Assembly: GCF_965219715.1 (NCBI RefSeq)
Contig: NZ_OZ244785.1
Span: 3,286,001-3,350,000, forward strand
Direction: 5' to 3'
Length of the DNA stretch: 64,000 nucleotides
From: Bacterioplanoides sp965219715
GTDB taxonomy: Bacteria > Pseudomonadota > Gammaproteobacteria > Pseudomonadales > Oceanobacteraceae
Shown: one piece after another, positions 18,437 through 26,633 of the stretch
How the letters are laid out: every line of letters starts with the position of its first letter
Numbering within the stretch: position 1 is the first letter of the stretch
Notes under the pieces: generated by a model
Database searches by the model: none
Told to the model about the DNA's origin: nothing
The model's input: the letters and a program-made list of their open reading frames with translations, nothing else
Program-made: the position numbers and the translations under genes

Positions 18437-19717
18437 TCAATAAACCCTAAGCAAGCAATTTGTATTGTCTGGAAGTTGGCCCCGACGTCTGAGTGATGGT
18501 TTGCACCGTTCAGATAGCAGGGGAGTGGTGAGGTAATTGATTTTATTGTTGACCAATGTTTGTCCGTTTAGAAGAATTACCTGTTCGTGAGGGGGTAACT
18601 CGAGCAGTTCTTGATAAGACATGTTGGTGAGCAGTGATATAGCTGCATCTGCGGCCAACCTTGTAGGTGCCCCGAATAGTTGCAGAACCTGGCTGTTGTT
18701 TACCAGTGTCGGCCAATCATCTTTGTAGAGATGTTGTAGCTGAGATAGGTCTTGCCAGAAACTCCAGGTTTGTAAACCTTAACCCCGCATCAAGGTGATT
18801 GCCTAGCGTAACGAATCGATAGGGCCAAGTTGGGCTATCTCATCAAGAAAGAAGATTGTAGGCAGCTCTGGGCGGGCTTTACGTTGAAATATTGCTCTGA
18901 AGATTGTCGCTATCCATAGTCTTAATACTGGTGCCTGATAATTAAGCATGTCTGGTGGCATCACAAGATATAAGGATACTGGCCGGTTATCAGTCAGTGC
19001 ACTCAGATCAAACGACTGATAATTATTTAAAGCTCTGGCGGCCTCTCTACAGGCTAGCGGAGCAATACGTGATTGAGCGGTAGCCACAACAGAAGAAAAA
19101 ACCCGGCTTTCCATTTTAAAACTGCTTTCCAGATTCCTTATCCCGGCTTTGCCTGAGGTCTGGAAGCGGGCAAAGAGTTCGTTGGGGTTACTACGCAGCT
19201 CGTTCATTAGAAAACAAAGCTCGTTAATATTACGTAACGGTGGTGGACACTCAAAAGCAATAAACAAAATCAGAGCTGATACCAGCTGCTCCGCACTCAA
19301 ATCCCAAAATGGATCTTTGCTGGCTTTCCGGCCAATGATTGCTTCTGCAAGTAAGGTACTTTGAGCTATAGGCAGTTCCGAACCATTATAGGATTTACCA
19401 TCATGCCCGTGGTTGAGAATCTGTAACGGATCCAGGCCCTGCTGCGACCCTGTGCCAGTGATGTCAAAAGGATCTATCACATATACATCCTGACCAATCG
19501 ATCGTCTGTAATCGGCTGTTAATTGTGCCGCTTCTCCCTTGATATCAATACAAATTATTGACCCTGCGTAATTAAGCAGATTCGGAATTAATGCATTAAC
19601 TCCCTTTCCCGATCCAGTATGGCCTATGGTCATTAAATGGGCTTCACCCGGAGCGTATAGAACCTTGTTGTTATTTGTACCAAGCAGCAAGCTATTTGAG
19701 TTAAATGTTTGAATCAT
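18437..19717 (-). pseudogene. TraG/VirD4-family coupling ATPase, broken by two in-frame stops
   Basis: The intact part reads as the soluble ATPase of a type IV coupling protein: YAPGEAHLMTIGHTGSGKG (Walker A), IICIDIKGEAAQLTADYRR and PTIFFLDEIAQLGPIDSLR (Walker B). Translation then meets TAG at 18803-18805, seven codons later TAA at 18779-18781, and continues in the same frame to 18437 with clearly homologous sequence (TWSFWQDLSQLQHLYKDDW, VLQLFGAPT). The frame never shifts, so two point mutations (a likely CAG to TAG and TAT to TAA) explain it. The N-terminal membrane helices usual in VirD4 are absent. ATG 19717 has GGAG upstream. No other conjugation gene is near. Confidence 0.85.
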
Positions 19718-19766
19718 AACGATCTCCATTGGAGAGTATTTATGACCAGGTTAGCGATAAATAAAC

Positions 19767-19792
19767 ATTATAGAGAGAAAGACAACCTTGTC
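19767..19792 (-). promoter_or_regulatory. Promoter and palindromic operator-like site of the traG-like gene
   Basis: On the minus strand a perfect TATAAT -10 (19767-19772) lies 16 bp after CTGACA. The CTGACA overlaps the 12-bp palindrome GACAAGGTTGTC (19781-19792), whose exact sequence recurs at 21583 and 40291. The palindrome would thus cover the -35 region here. It also overlaps the stop codon of the upstream NE0113-like gene. Confidence 0.6.
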
Positions 19793-20843
19793 AGACGTCT
19801 GGATCGCCACTTATAAACTGGATCAGGTGAGGAGGGAGGTGGATACCATACCGTGTGTGGTGGCGCTTGCCGATGCTATGAATAACATAGGCATCGGCTA
19901 TGTCTCCCAGTACTTCATTAAAAGTTCGTTTGATCAGGGATACCTTTTCGAAAAAGTAATCTTTGGGAAAGCCGGAAGCCAGAGCATTTTCAGTTTTTTC
20001 GTAATGTGAAGAAAGCTCATCACAGTATTGCCGGTATATATTTAAAAACTCGGTGGACCTACCTTGATCATCGTAGCTGATAAACCCGGCATCAGGAGTG
20101 AATGTATTACCAGATCTTTTTCTTAAACGAACCATCCAGAAGTAAAAGGCAAATAGTAAGGGAGACATTTTTATAATGTGTGGCCCAACCTGAATATTTT
20201 GTCTATCTGGATAAATGGTTAGAATCTGTGGTGACAGTAATTTTCCTGTTTGAGATAATATATCATTAGTAATTTTTCCGCTTGCCATTGTAGCAGCATT
20301 AAGTCTTATAAATGGAATATTCTCCAGCTTAACTGAGGCAGAAGAAAACTGACGTTGTCTATCGACCGAAAGCGGGTCCCTCTGTCCTGGATAATAAAAC
20401 TCTTTATGGTTATCATATTTTTTGTCAATTATCAATCGACACAAAGAATCTCCGGGAGAAGAGAATATAGAAAATAATTGGCTTAATTCTGGTAGTATTC
20501 TTTCATAACTTTTATCTACAACCCATAACAAGTGATTGGCAGGGTTACGACACTGTTCTTTCAAAAAATCTGCAACCCATATGTCCGGATTTTTACAGTC
20601 AATATACTCAAACATTATGTTATTAGTATTTAACCCCAGCTGCGTACAAAGGGGATTCCAGTGCGGCAGGGATTTGGCATTTCTTACTGTTTCATTCTGA
20701 CAGTAAGAACTATGTAAAAAAATACAGTTTGGAATAAAAGGCTCTGGCATCATTGCGGCAGAATACAAACTGGAAAGAATGGCACCGGGCATCCGCTCAG
20801 AGCTGACAACCAGAGTCCTTTTAGGTTCGCTGAAAAGCTTCAT
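19791..20843 (-). CDS. Divergent NE0113-like (CARF-type) protein without the GGRKTM motif
   Basis: I align this 350-aa protein with the NE0113-family protein at 39053-40201. Shared blocks are KRTLVVSSERMPGAILSSLY (CARF strand 1), HKEFYYP, SVKLENIPFIRL (against AKVNLVDIPFVRL), IIKMSPLLFAFYFWM (against KIQLQPQLFAWYHWF), then GFISYDD and the C-terminal RYGIHLPPHLIQF (against KYGLKIDPERIHI). The conserved GGRKTMGF is replaced by a DKSYERI-like stretch, so cyclic-oligoadenylate binding or cleavage is probably altered. The start at ATG 20843 (AGGTG upstream) fits the alignment better than the TTG at 20939. It is 92 bp after the barrel gene, probably in the same unit. The relation is my reading by eye. 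Confidence 0.65.
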   Translation of the reverse strand: MKLFSEPKRTLVVSSERMPGAILSSLYSAAMMPEPFIPNCIFLHSSYCQNETVRNAKSLPHWNPLCTQLGLNTNNIMFEYIDCKNPDIWVADFLKEQCRNPANHLLWVVDKSYERILPELSQLFSIFSSPGDSLCRLIIDKKYDNHKEFYYPGQRDPLSVDRQRQFSSASVKLENIPFIRLNAATMASGKITNDILSQTGKLLSPQILTIYPDRQNIQVGPHIIKMSPLLFAFYFWMVRLRKRSGNTFTPDAGFISYDDQGRSTEFLNIYRQYCDELSSHYEKTENALASGFPKDYFFEKVSLIKRTFNEVLGDIADAYVIHSIGKRHHTRYGIHLPPHLIQFISGDPDV

Positions 20844-20935
20844 AACAGCACCTGAGGTAATATCAATAAATGCACCACTCAGAACAAGTGGTGCAAAGCG
20901 TAGAGTTAGATTAAGTTTATTTTTTAAACTATTTT

Positions 20936-21511
20936 TCAATAGCCGAACGAAATTCCGGCACTGAGGAAGCTGATGTTATCGACAAGCTTATACTCGGCGG
21001 CAATAGCTACATCACTGCCTTTGAAGTTATCAAGAACATACTGAGCTCCAGCGCCAAAATATATGTTGTTTTTAATATCACTCTTAGCAGAAGATACTTC
21101 TTTTCCATTTACTTCCAGTTTGGCTTCACTTCGCATAAGCTCCATGCCAGAAATGCCATAGACAGTAGTATTACTCGTCAGCTGGTAGCCAAGGCGTGCG
21201 CCGACACCGATACCATGTAAGGTAGTGGATAGTTCCGAGTTTCCAGGTAAATCTTTAGATTCTTTACCGTAAATCGTATAACTGCCTTCGGCGCTGATTT
21301 TCAGGCGTTCGGGTAAGGCTTTAAAAGCAGCAACTGTTGATAAGTCGTAGCCTGCCTGGGCCTTTAAACCAAAGGTGTTGTCGGCGTTGCTGTCGTAGCT
21401 GGTTGTTCCCATGGCCGCATTGAGGTAAATCGGGTTGTTATCATCTGCAACAGTTGCGCCAGAAGCGGTAGTCAGCAGAGCTGATAACAGAGTTACTCTA
21501 ATATGAGTCAT
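20936..21511 (-). CDS. Outer-membrane beta-barrel protein
   Basis: The product (191 aa) begins with a signal peptide (MTHIRVTLLSALLTTASGATVADD). The remainder is alternating amphipathic strands ending in an aromatic residue (LSAGISFGY), the pattern of a small 8-strand porin-like barrel such as the OmpA/OmpW-type "outer membrane beta-barrel protein" families. ATG 21511 has AAGGA upstream; an extension to 21604 would destroy the signal peptide. The palindrome GACAACCTTGTC lies 71 bp before the start. The ligand or role is unknown; its position in a CRISPR island is unusual. Confidence 0.75.
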   Translation of the reverse strand: MTHIRVTLLSALLTTASGATVADDNNPIYLNAAMGTTSYDSNADNTFGLKAQAGYDLSTVAAFKALPERLKISAEGSYTIYGKESKDLPGNSELSTTLHGIGVGARLGYQLTSNTTVYGISGMELMRSEAKLEVNGKEVSSAKSDIKNNIYFGAGAQYVLDNFKGSDVAIAAEYKLVDNISFLSAGISFGY

Positions 21512-21582
21512 AACGGTTTCCTTTTGAGTGACTTGTTGTAACCAGGGCCAGTCTACAAAAAAATTCCGAAAACCAAGGAAAT

Positions 21583-21600
21583 GACAACCTTGTCGGATTG
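21583..21600. promoter_or_regulatory. Palindromic operator-like site upstream of the barrel gene
   Basis: GACAACCTTGTC occupies 21583-21594 and is followed by GGATTG. The same 18-nt arrangement (palindrome plus GGATTG) occurs on the opposite strand at the type III operon promoter (40285-40302). No good -10 box could be placed after it, so an activator role is possible. Confidence 0.55.
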
Positions 21601-21613
21601 CCATTTCTGAAAA

Positions 21614-21865
21614 CTATTTGTTATGCCTGTTGCGCCAGGCTTTAACTTTCTCCCAGCTCTTCATTGCCTTTATTTTTCCCTTTTTCCAGCCTGACCTGAC
21701 CACCTCCCATGTGTGTTGCCTCAGGTTGGGACACTGATCGTTTTGTTGTTCTAACAGTACCGGCTGCTGCGGGTCGGGCAGGGGCTTGGGTGCTGCTGAC
21801 TGAGCGTGTAGTTGACTGCTGCTCAGCAGTAGCAGACTGATGAGTATTGGTGACAGAAACTTCAT
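21614..21865 (-). CDS. Small secreted basic protein nested in the 3' end of the 1196-aa gene
   Basis: The product (83 aa) has a clear signal peptide, MKFLSPILISLLLLSSSQLHAQ, cleaved before SAAPKPLPDPQQPV. A basic, tryptophan-rich C-terminal part follows (SGWKKGKIKAMKSWEKVKAW). AGGAAAG lies 8 nt before the ATG. 224 bp overlap the 1196-aa gene in another frame. The good ribosome binding site and the signal peptide argue that it is real. It resembles no family that I recognise. Confidence 0.6.
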   Translation of the reverse strand: MKFLSPILISLLLLSSSQLHAQSAAPKPLPDPQQPVLLEQQNDQCPNLRQHTWEVVRSGWKKGKIKAMKSWEKVKAWRNRHNK

Positions 21866-24800
21866 CTTGACTTTCCTCGGGTTGTTGTACTGGGGAAGGT
21901 CTATGATGGGTTTTATTCGTTTCCGATGTATATCCGGCAAGCTTGTCAATATCCGAGCTGTTATTGTCAGTGTCGCTATTACTGAAATCGCCATAATCAT
22001 CTGAGACAAACCGACAGATATGAAGCGATTCTTTGGCTAAAGAATCTTCTTCAAATGGTGGTGTCCAGTCCTCGCAAGGACTGACCAATACCAATCCGGA
22101 AAACAGTATGATATTTGCACTAACTACTGCATATAAAAGGTTGTTTTTTAATAATCGCTTAATCTTCCCGACTCGTTCAGAATCAAGAAATGTGGCAAAA
22201 AAAATTAAAATAGTGGTAAGCATTATTGATAAGTAAACCTTAATACCACCAATATCGTTATTATCGTAAGATAAAATCTGGAAAAATAAGGCTAACAGAG
22301 CAAAACCACCTACAATCAGGTTAAGGTTGTCGGATGAGTCCTGACGCCATTTGTTTTGCAATGAGTCAATATAGTCATCGGCCCAGCCCATTTCTTCTTT
22401 GATCAGATTGTATTCATGCTTAAGACCCAGAGCCTGTTTCTGCAGAGTAAAAATTTCCTTTCCCTGGGATTGCTGAGTTAACTGATCGAACCAGTAGCGG
22501 TTGGTAAATGAAATAAAGTCCCGGCGAATATCACGGAAGTCATCAAATGCCTTGCGTTGCGCCGAAGTATCCGTTCCTTTTAATGCTGCCGATTTTTTGG
22601 TTACTTCGCTACTGAAATGCCTCAAAGCGGAGTGATAAAACATCGCCATAATTAACATACGCAGGTACATTTGCGGAACGTGGTCTGGTGCAATAACGTT
22701 ACTGAAAAACCAGCCACTACCGAGATAGGCATTACAGTAATCGTTATAGCCAGATTGATAACCGGCACCGTACCAGCGCCGGTATTTTTGTTGTTCAATC
22801 AGCTCTTCGGTAAAGTGTTTGTCATAAGCATACCCCTGATGGACAGTCCCGCTATCAACAAAATGGGCTAAAGCGAACTGGCGATCATATATTTGTCGTT
22901 GTTCTTCGGTAGCTGGTGTTAAACCGCTCAGGGCATAACTTACATTAACGTACATCCGGTTGTCCGGATATTGATTGATAGATTCCCGTAAGTAAGCTTG
23001 CAGTTCTTTGTTCTTATTAATGAAAAGATGGGATAATAATTGAATGATATTGTCAGAACCGGAGGAGCTGGAAGATTTATTCTCTTTGTCATAAGGAATA
23101 AAGGTTTCGTAGAGGTTACGTCGCTTCTCAGAAAACTTAAGCCAATGAATCAGCTGCATTGACTGAAGAAACTCAAGCGTGAGTGAATCTGAAAATACCA
23201 GGTCATACCACCAGGATGAAGTGTCTTTATCCGTTGTTAATCGTGCCCGGGGGAAAAACTTTTGATTGTTTTTTTCTGTATCAAAACATGGGTCATATCG
23301 CAACCCAGCCGATGGTGCATGGTCATCGGGTTCAGTGCTGAATGGAATAATCCAGTTGTTGTGAAATTCTTTATTGCCCTTTTTAAAAAAAGGCTCAAAG
23401 CCAATTTCTGCGATTCTGTCACCATTAAAGTTTTCATATAACCTCAAGCGATTAACGGAAGCGGTCACATCAACACTTTTTTCTGTATCTTCATCGATTC
23501 TTACTTTATAAGTAATTGATGATTTTCCAATATAACTTCTCTCAGCGATGTAGGCGATTTCTGAACGGTGTCTGAATTCTTTTATTGGACCAATTTCTTT
23601 ATTTTTACTCTTGTTCTCTTCCAGTTCAAATATATTTTCTCTGAGATTAGAGTCCATATATTCGTAGTTAGCTTCGTCCAGAGCATGATGTTTTAAAGAC
23701 TGGCTTCCCGTTTTATTGATGGCGTAGTTATTGTATTCATCGAATATTTTATTATATAAATATTCGCAGTTTCTATTGTCTTTGTCAGAAATTTCTTTGT
23801 AGCTTGATTTGATCTCGCTGAGAATGTTTTTTTGTTTTTCTTCGTAATAGTTATTTGTTGGAAAGTTATTACTATTCTGATGCTCTGTTTCAGTCGAGCT
23901 TTTATCTGAATTGTCACCTTCCTTGTAAGGTCTATATTTGTGAGCAGATTCGGTGGCTGGATTTATCTCACTGTTTCGCAACAAAGGCAGCATACAACTA
24001 AGGCCATAATGGCGCACAGGCCGCGACAGCTCCATGATAACTGCAAGGGCATCGTTAATAATATTGGATATCGGAAATGCCGAATCAGCGGCATTGTTAC
24101 CGTATCTGGGTTCGAGAGAAAACAAGGTTGAATAGGGGTCGCGATTGCAGCTCAGCTGGAACAGTGTCTGATATTGGTTTGACTGACAGATCTCATGAAA
24201 TACATTCTGATAGCGGCTGGAACCAGAGAATTCAACAGCAGTCACCTTATTGTAGAGCTCCCGAACTTCTGGCTCACTGTCGCACGGCTGAGGATAGTTT
24301 TCATCTTTGATATAAAATACCATCCAGTTATCAAAGAACAGCGGTTTGTTGGTTGCTGCTGATTCAATATAGTCTTTTTTGCTCAGGTGTATACGCAGTG
24401 CATCTATAAAAAATGGACGGTAGCGCTCTGGTGCAAGAATAAAAGTAATTTCTTCAAACTCCCGGAATATTACTTTATTTTTCCTGATGCTATTTTTAAC
24501 CTGGTAAAGTTCTTTTTCTTTTTCTTTTTCTTTTTCTGTTTTTTTCTCTGTTTTTTTCTCTGTTTTTTTCAGCTCGATCCAGTTATCGATAAACTCCTGA
24601 TACAGATAGCTCTGTTCTGATTGCGGGTTTAACAGGTTATAGTCCAGCCCTGTGTCAACATTTTCTGAGCCTGTGTCCTGCCATGCAATACAGCCCCTGA
24701 CCGCCATCTCCATTTTGCGGATGGTTAACAACTCATCATAGCTGCTGCCTAACATGGATAAGCCAGGTAAATAATGATGGTCATTCATGGCTATTTTCAG

Positions 24801-25232
24801 TGCAAAATCATCCAGCTGCTGATCGCTAACCAGGCTATTAAACTGGTGCAATGAACTCAGCTGATCAAAGTTGTCACTTTGCTGGTCGGTATAGCTGTTA
24901 TCTTTGATATCTATCCATTGCAGATTAAGAGATAAAATATGCTGCCGGAACCAGTGTGCTGATGCTTCAACCGCCACAAGAAAACGGCTGTTGTCGGCAA
25001 TTTCTATATCACGGTAACTTTTACCTTCTGCCAGGCTGCCATCGGGATTCAGCTCCCTTAGCGGGCAGACATCCAGATCAATAGCCCACTCTCTGGCGGG
25101 GCCAACAAAAATCTGAATCTTCTGATAAAACGGGCTGTTGCTGTTATTGCGCAGCTGGTGTGCGCTACAGATGATATGACGACTTTCCAGATCATTATCC
25201 GGGCAGATCAGAGTAAAGGCTTCAGGCAGCAT
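21642..25232 (-). CDS. Large membrane protein of unknown function (1196 aa)
   Basis: I do not recognise this protein. The first ~1000 residues look cytosolic and mixed alpha/beta. Two or three hydrophobic segments lie near residues 1000-1080 (LNLIVGGFALLALFFQIL; VYLSIMLTTILIFFATFL; LLYAVVSANIILFSGLVLV). A low-complexity Ser/Thr/Pro-rich tail follows, encoded where the small secreted gene overlaps. A Lys/Glu repeat (KKTEKKTEKKTEKEKEKE, about residues 225-243) is encoded by tandem DNA repeats. ATG 25232 has AGGGAT upstream and a TATAAT 35 bp further. It lies in the CRISPR island between the terminator of the type III unit and the barrel gene, so an accessory role is inferred only. Confidence 0.7.
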   Translation of the reverse strand: MLPEAFTLICPDNDLESRHIICSAHQLRNNSNSPFYQKIQIFVGPAREWAIDLDVCPLRELNPDGSLAEGKSYRDIEIADNSRFLVAVEASAHWFRQHILSLNLQWIDIKDNSYTDQQSDNFDQLSSLHQFNSLVSDQQLDDFALKIAMNDHHYLPGLSMLGSSYDELLTIRKMEMAVRGCIAWQDTGSENVDTGLDYNLLNPQSEQSYLYQEFIDNWIELKKTEKKTEKKTEKEKEKEKELYQVKNSIRKNKVIFREFEEITFILAPERYRPFFIDALRIHLSKKDYIESAATNKPLFFDNWMVFYIKDENYPQPCDSEPEVRELYNKVTAVEFSGSSRYQNVFHEICQSNQYQTLFQLSCNRDPYSTLFSLEPRYGNNAADSAFPISNIINDALAVIMELSRPVRHYGLSCMLPLLRNSEINPATESAHKYRPYKEGDNSDKSSTETEHQNSNNFPTNNYYEEKQKNILSEIKSSYKEISDKDNRNCEYLYNKIFDEYNNYAINKTGSQSLKHHALDEANYEYMDSNLRENIFELEENKSKNKEIGPIKEFRHRSEIAYIAERSYIGKSSITYKVRIDEDTEKSVDVTASVNRLRLYENFNGDRIAEIGFEPFFKKGNKEFHNNWIIPFSTEPDDHAPSAGLRYDPCFDTEKNNQKFFPRARLTTDKDTSSWWYDLVFSDSLTLEFLQSMQLIHWLKFSEKRRNLYETFIPYDKENKSSSSSGSDNIIQLLSHLFINKNKELQAYLRESINQYPDNRMYVNVSYALSGLTPATEEQRQIYDRQFALAHFVDSGTVHQGYAYDKHFTEELIEQQKYRRWYGAGYQSGYNDYCNAYLGSGWFFSNVIAPDHVPQMYLRMLIMAMFYHSALRHFSSEVTKKSAALKGTDTSAQRKAFDDFRDIRRDFISFTNRYWFDQLTQQSQGKEIFTLQKQALGLKHEYNLIKEEMGWADDYIDSLQNKWRQDSSDNLNLIVGGFALLALFFQILSYDNNDIGGIKVYLSIMLTTILIFFATFLDSERVGKIKRLLKNNLLYAVVSANIILFSGLVLVSPCEDWTPPFEEDSLAKESLHICRFVSDDYGDFSNSDTDNNSSDIDKLAGYTSETNKTHHRPSPVQQPEESQDEVSVTNTHQSATAEQQSTTRSVSSTQAPARPAAAGTVRTTKRSVSQPEATHMGGGQVRLEKGKNKGNEELGES
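24513..24571. repeat. In-frame tandem repeats encoding the Lys/Glu stretch
   Basis: Four 6-bp units of TTTTTC (24513-24536) are followed by three 12-bp units TGTTTTTTTCTC (24537-24571, the last incomplete). Both periods are multiples of three, so unit gain or loss keeps the frame. The T7 tracts, by contrast, could slip by one base and switch the 1196-aa gene off. Confidence 0.7.
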
Positions 25233-25266
25233 AAATATCCCTATTACCAGTGATGATAAAAAACTG

Positions 25267-25272
25267 ATTATA
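25267..25272 (-). promoter_or_regulatory. -10 box upstream of the 1196-aa gene
   Basis: TATAAT on the minus strand lies 35 bp before the start. No good -35 could be placed: the matching position falls in the T-run of the preceding terminator. The context TTTCTC-TATAAT resembles the -10 context of the traG-like promoter. Confidence 0.45.
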
Positions 25273-25286
25273 GAGAAATCGGAGCG

Positions 25287-25312
25287 AAAAAAAAGCCGCG
25301 ATATGCGGCTTT
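25287..25312 (-). terminator. Intrinsic terminator closing the CRISPR transcription unit
   Basis: Read on the minus strand, GCCGC and GCGGC pair around a 5-nt loop and are followed by eight T. It lies downstream of the two-TM gene and upstream of the 1196-aa gene, marking the end of the cas2 unit. Confidence 0.88.
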
Positions 25313-25346
25313 AAATGGTTCTTTGGCAACCTACCCAGTTATGGAC

Positions 25347-26180
25347 TTAACTGATAACTTCCTGCTGACTTTCCGTCTGATATGCATTCTGGTTATCTGT
25401 ATTTGGGTATTTTTGCTTGATAAAATTAAGCCAGCCTTTAAAACGGGCGATATAAAATTCGCCACCAAAGCCATCATTTTTATCGTATACAATATAATTC
25501 CGGCGACCACCACGCAGTACCAATTCATCTTCTGTGCCATCTTCGATTTCCCAATAACACAGAGTAGAGAATAGGTAGTTATCATTTACCAGGAAGCCAA
25601 CGAAGTTTGGCATATAGTTGTACTGATACACTTCAATATTAACGTTATTGTAACCTTTGCGAGCGATGCGATCTTTAATTTTATTAATTTCGCTGACGGT
25701 ATTGGTTACACCGCTGTAACGTGCATGAGATTTTTCAACCATGCCTAATACACTTTCGTCAATAACTGCAATTTCGATATTAACTTTCTTTTTATGCAGC
25801 TGGCTTTTAGCGTCATTTTCATCAAGAAAGTTTGCCAGAATTGGCCAACCGGAAATTCCGGCCACGGCAACATACTGGATATTTATCTCGCGTTCGTTCT
25901 GGATCAGGCGGTAGATTTCAGTCGAAAGGTCAGTAAATTCCAGTGTTGTTACCCGGTTGGAATTCTCCTGCAGCATATTAAGAATTTCGAACAATACGCC
26001 GATCATAATCAGCGATAAACCGAAAATAAGGGCGATCTGTATTTCCTGTTCAGCTTCTGATGGAATAAGGCCATCAGGCAGAACATCCACCAGAACCGCG
26101 AGAATCAGTATCAGTACTGAAATTTCCTTCTTAAATCCATCGTAAATAGCCCGCAGGCGGCTATAAAAGTCAGTCTCCAT
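25347..26180 (-). CDS. Two-TM protein with a possible PLD-like C-terminal domain, downstream of cas2
   Basis: The product (277 aa) starts at METDFYSRLRAIYDG, where AAAGGAGAT lies at good spacing; an extension to 26294 lacks one. Two membrane helices follow (ISVLILILAVLVDVLP and IALIFGLSLIMIGVLFEIL). The cytosolic ~200 residues have a Rossmann-like strand pattern and the block NVNIEVYQYNYMPNFVGFLVNDNYLFS, which recalls inactive phospholipase D-like domains in bacterial defence proteins. The HKD catalytic motifs are not visible. It is 147 bp from cas2 on the same strand and ends at the shared terminator, so co-expression is likely. A membrane effector or anchor is inference. Confidence 0.65.
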   Translation of the reverse strand: METDFYSRLRAIYDGFKKEISVLILILAVLVDVLPDGLIPSEAEQEIQIALIFGLSLIMIGVLFEILNMLQENSNRVTTLEFTDLSTEIYRLIQNEREINIQYVAVAGISGWPILANFLDENDAKSQLHKKKVNIEIAVIDESVLGMVEKSHARYSGVTNTVSEINKIKDRIARKGYNNVNIEVYQYNYMPNFVGFLVNDNYLFSTLCYWEIEDGTEDELVLRGGRRNYIVYDKNDGFGGEFYIARFKGWLNFIKQKYPNTDNQNAYQTESQQEVIS

Positions 26181-26327
26181 GTCTATCTCCTTTCTGATAA
26201 TCTGACTATTAATAATTATATAGGGAGTAAAAGTAAAGTGCTCTGTTGGGGCAATAGCCGAACGTTTTGATTCAGCGCAGTAATACAATGGCAAAAGCCT
26301 GTAGCAGAGGTATTGCTTGCTATCTGT

Positions 26328-26609
26328 TCAGATAATAATACTGGCCGGAAATTCTTTTAATGGCCGTCCCTGGTAATCCTGGCTGTTTTTACGGCTTTCC
26401 GGCGGTAAAAAATAAAACCGCAGATCATCTCCGTTTTCCATATACGGCTGAATTTCACTTCTTAACAAAGATAATTCATTGTCGCGTTTTATCGCTACTT
26501 CAAAAACCGACTTCTGAATACGTTCGCCATATTCCAGCAGCAGGTTAGCAACCCGGCGACGGCTGCGGTTATTGCTGATATCAAAGCAGATTAAATAATA
26601 TTTCAGCAT
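26328..26609 (-). CDS. cas2: CRISPR-associated endoribonuclease/structural protein Cas2
   Basis: Cas2 forms the central dimer of the Cas1-Cas2 integration complex. The length of 93 aa is standard. The ferredoxin-like fold starts YYLICFDISNNRSRRRVANLL, with the conserved Asp after strand 1, and continues ERIQKSVFEVAI, a Cas2 hallmark. AAGGAG precedes the ATG. It lies immediately on the trailer side of the array instead of beside the Cas1 fusion, so its transcription may depend on read-through of the array. Confidence 0.92.
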   Translation of the reverse strand: MLKYYLICFDISNNRSRRRVANLLLEYGERIQKSVFEVAIKRDNELSLLRSEIQPYMENGDDLRFYFLPPESRKNSQDYQGRPLKEFPASIII

Positions 26610-26633
26610 AGTTAACTCCTTAAACAGCGGCTT

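Noticed and set aside
20844..20939. N-terminal extension of the divergent NE0113-like gene from TTG 20939
   Set aside because: It overlaps the barrel stop, has no clear ribosome binding site, and the alignment with the intact family member begins at the internal ATG 20843.
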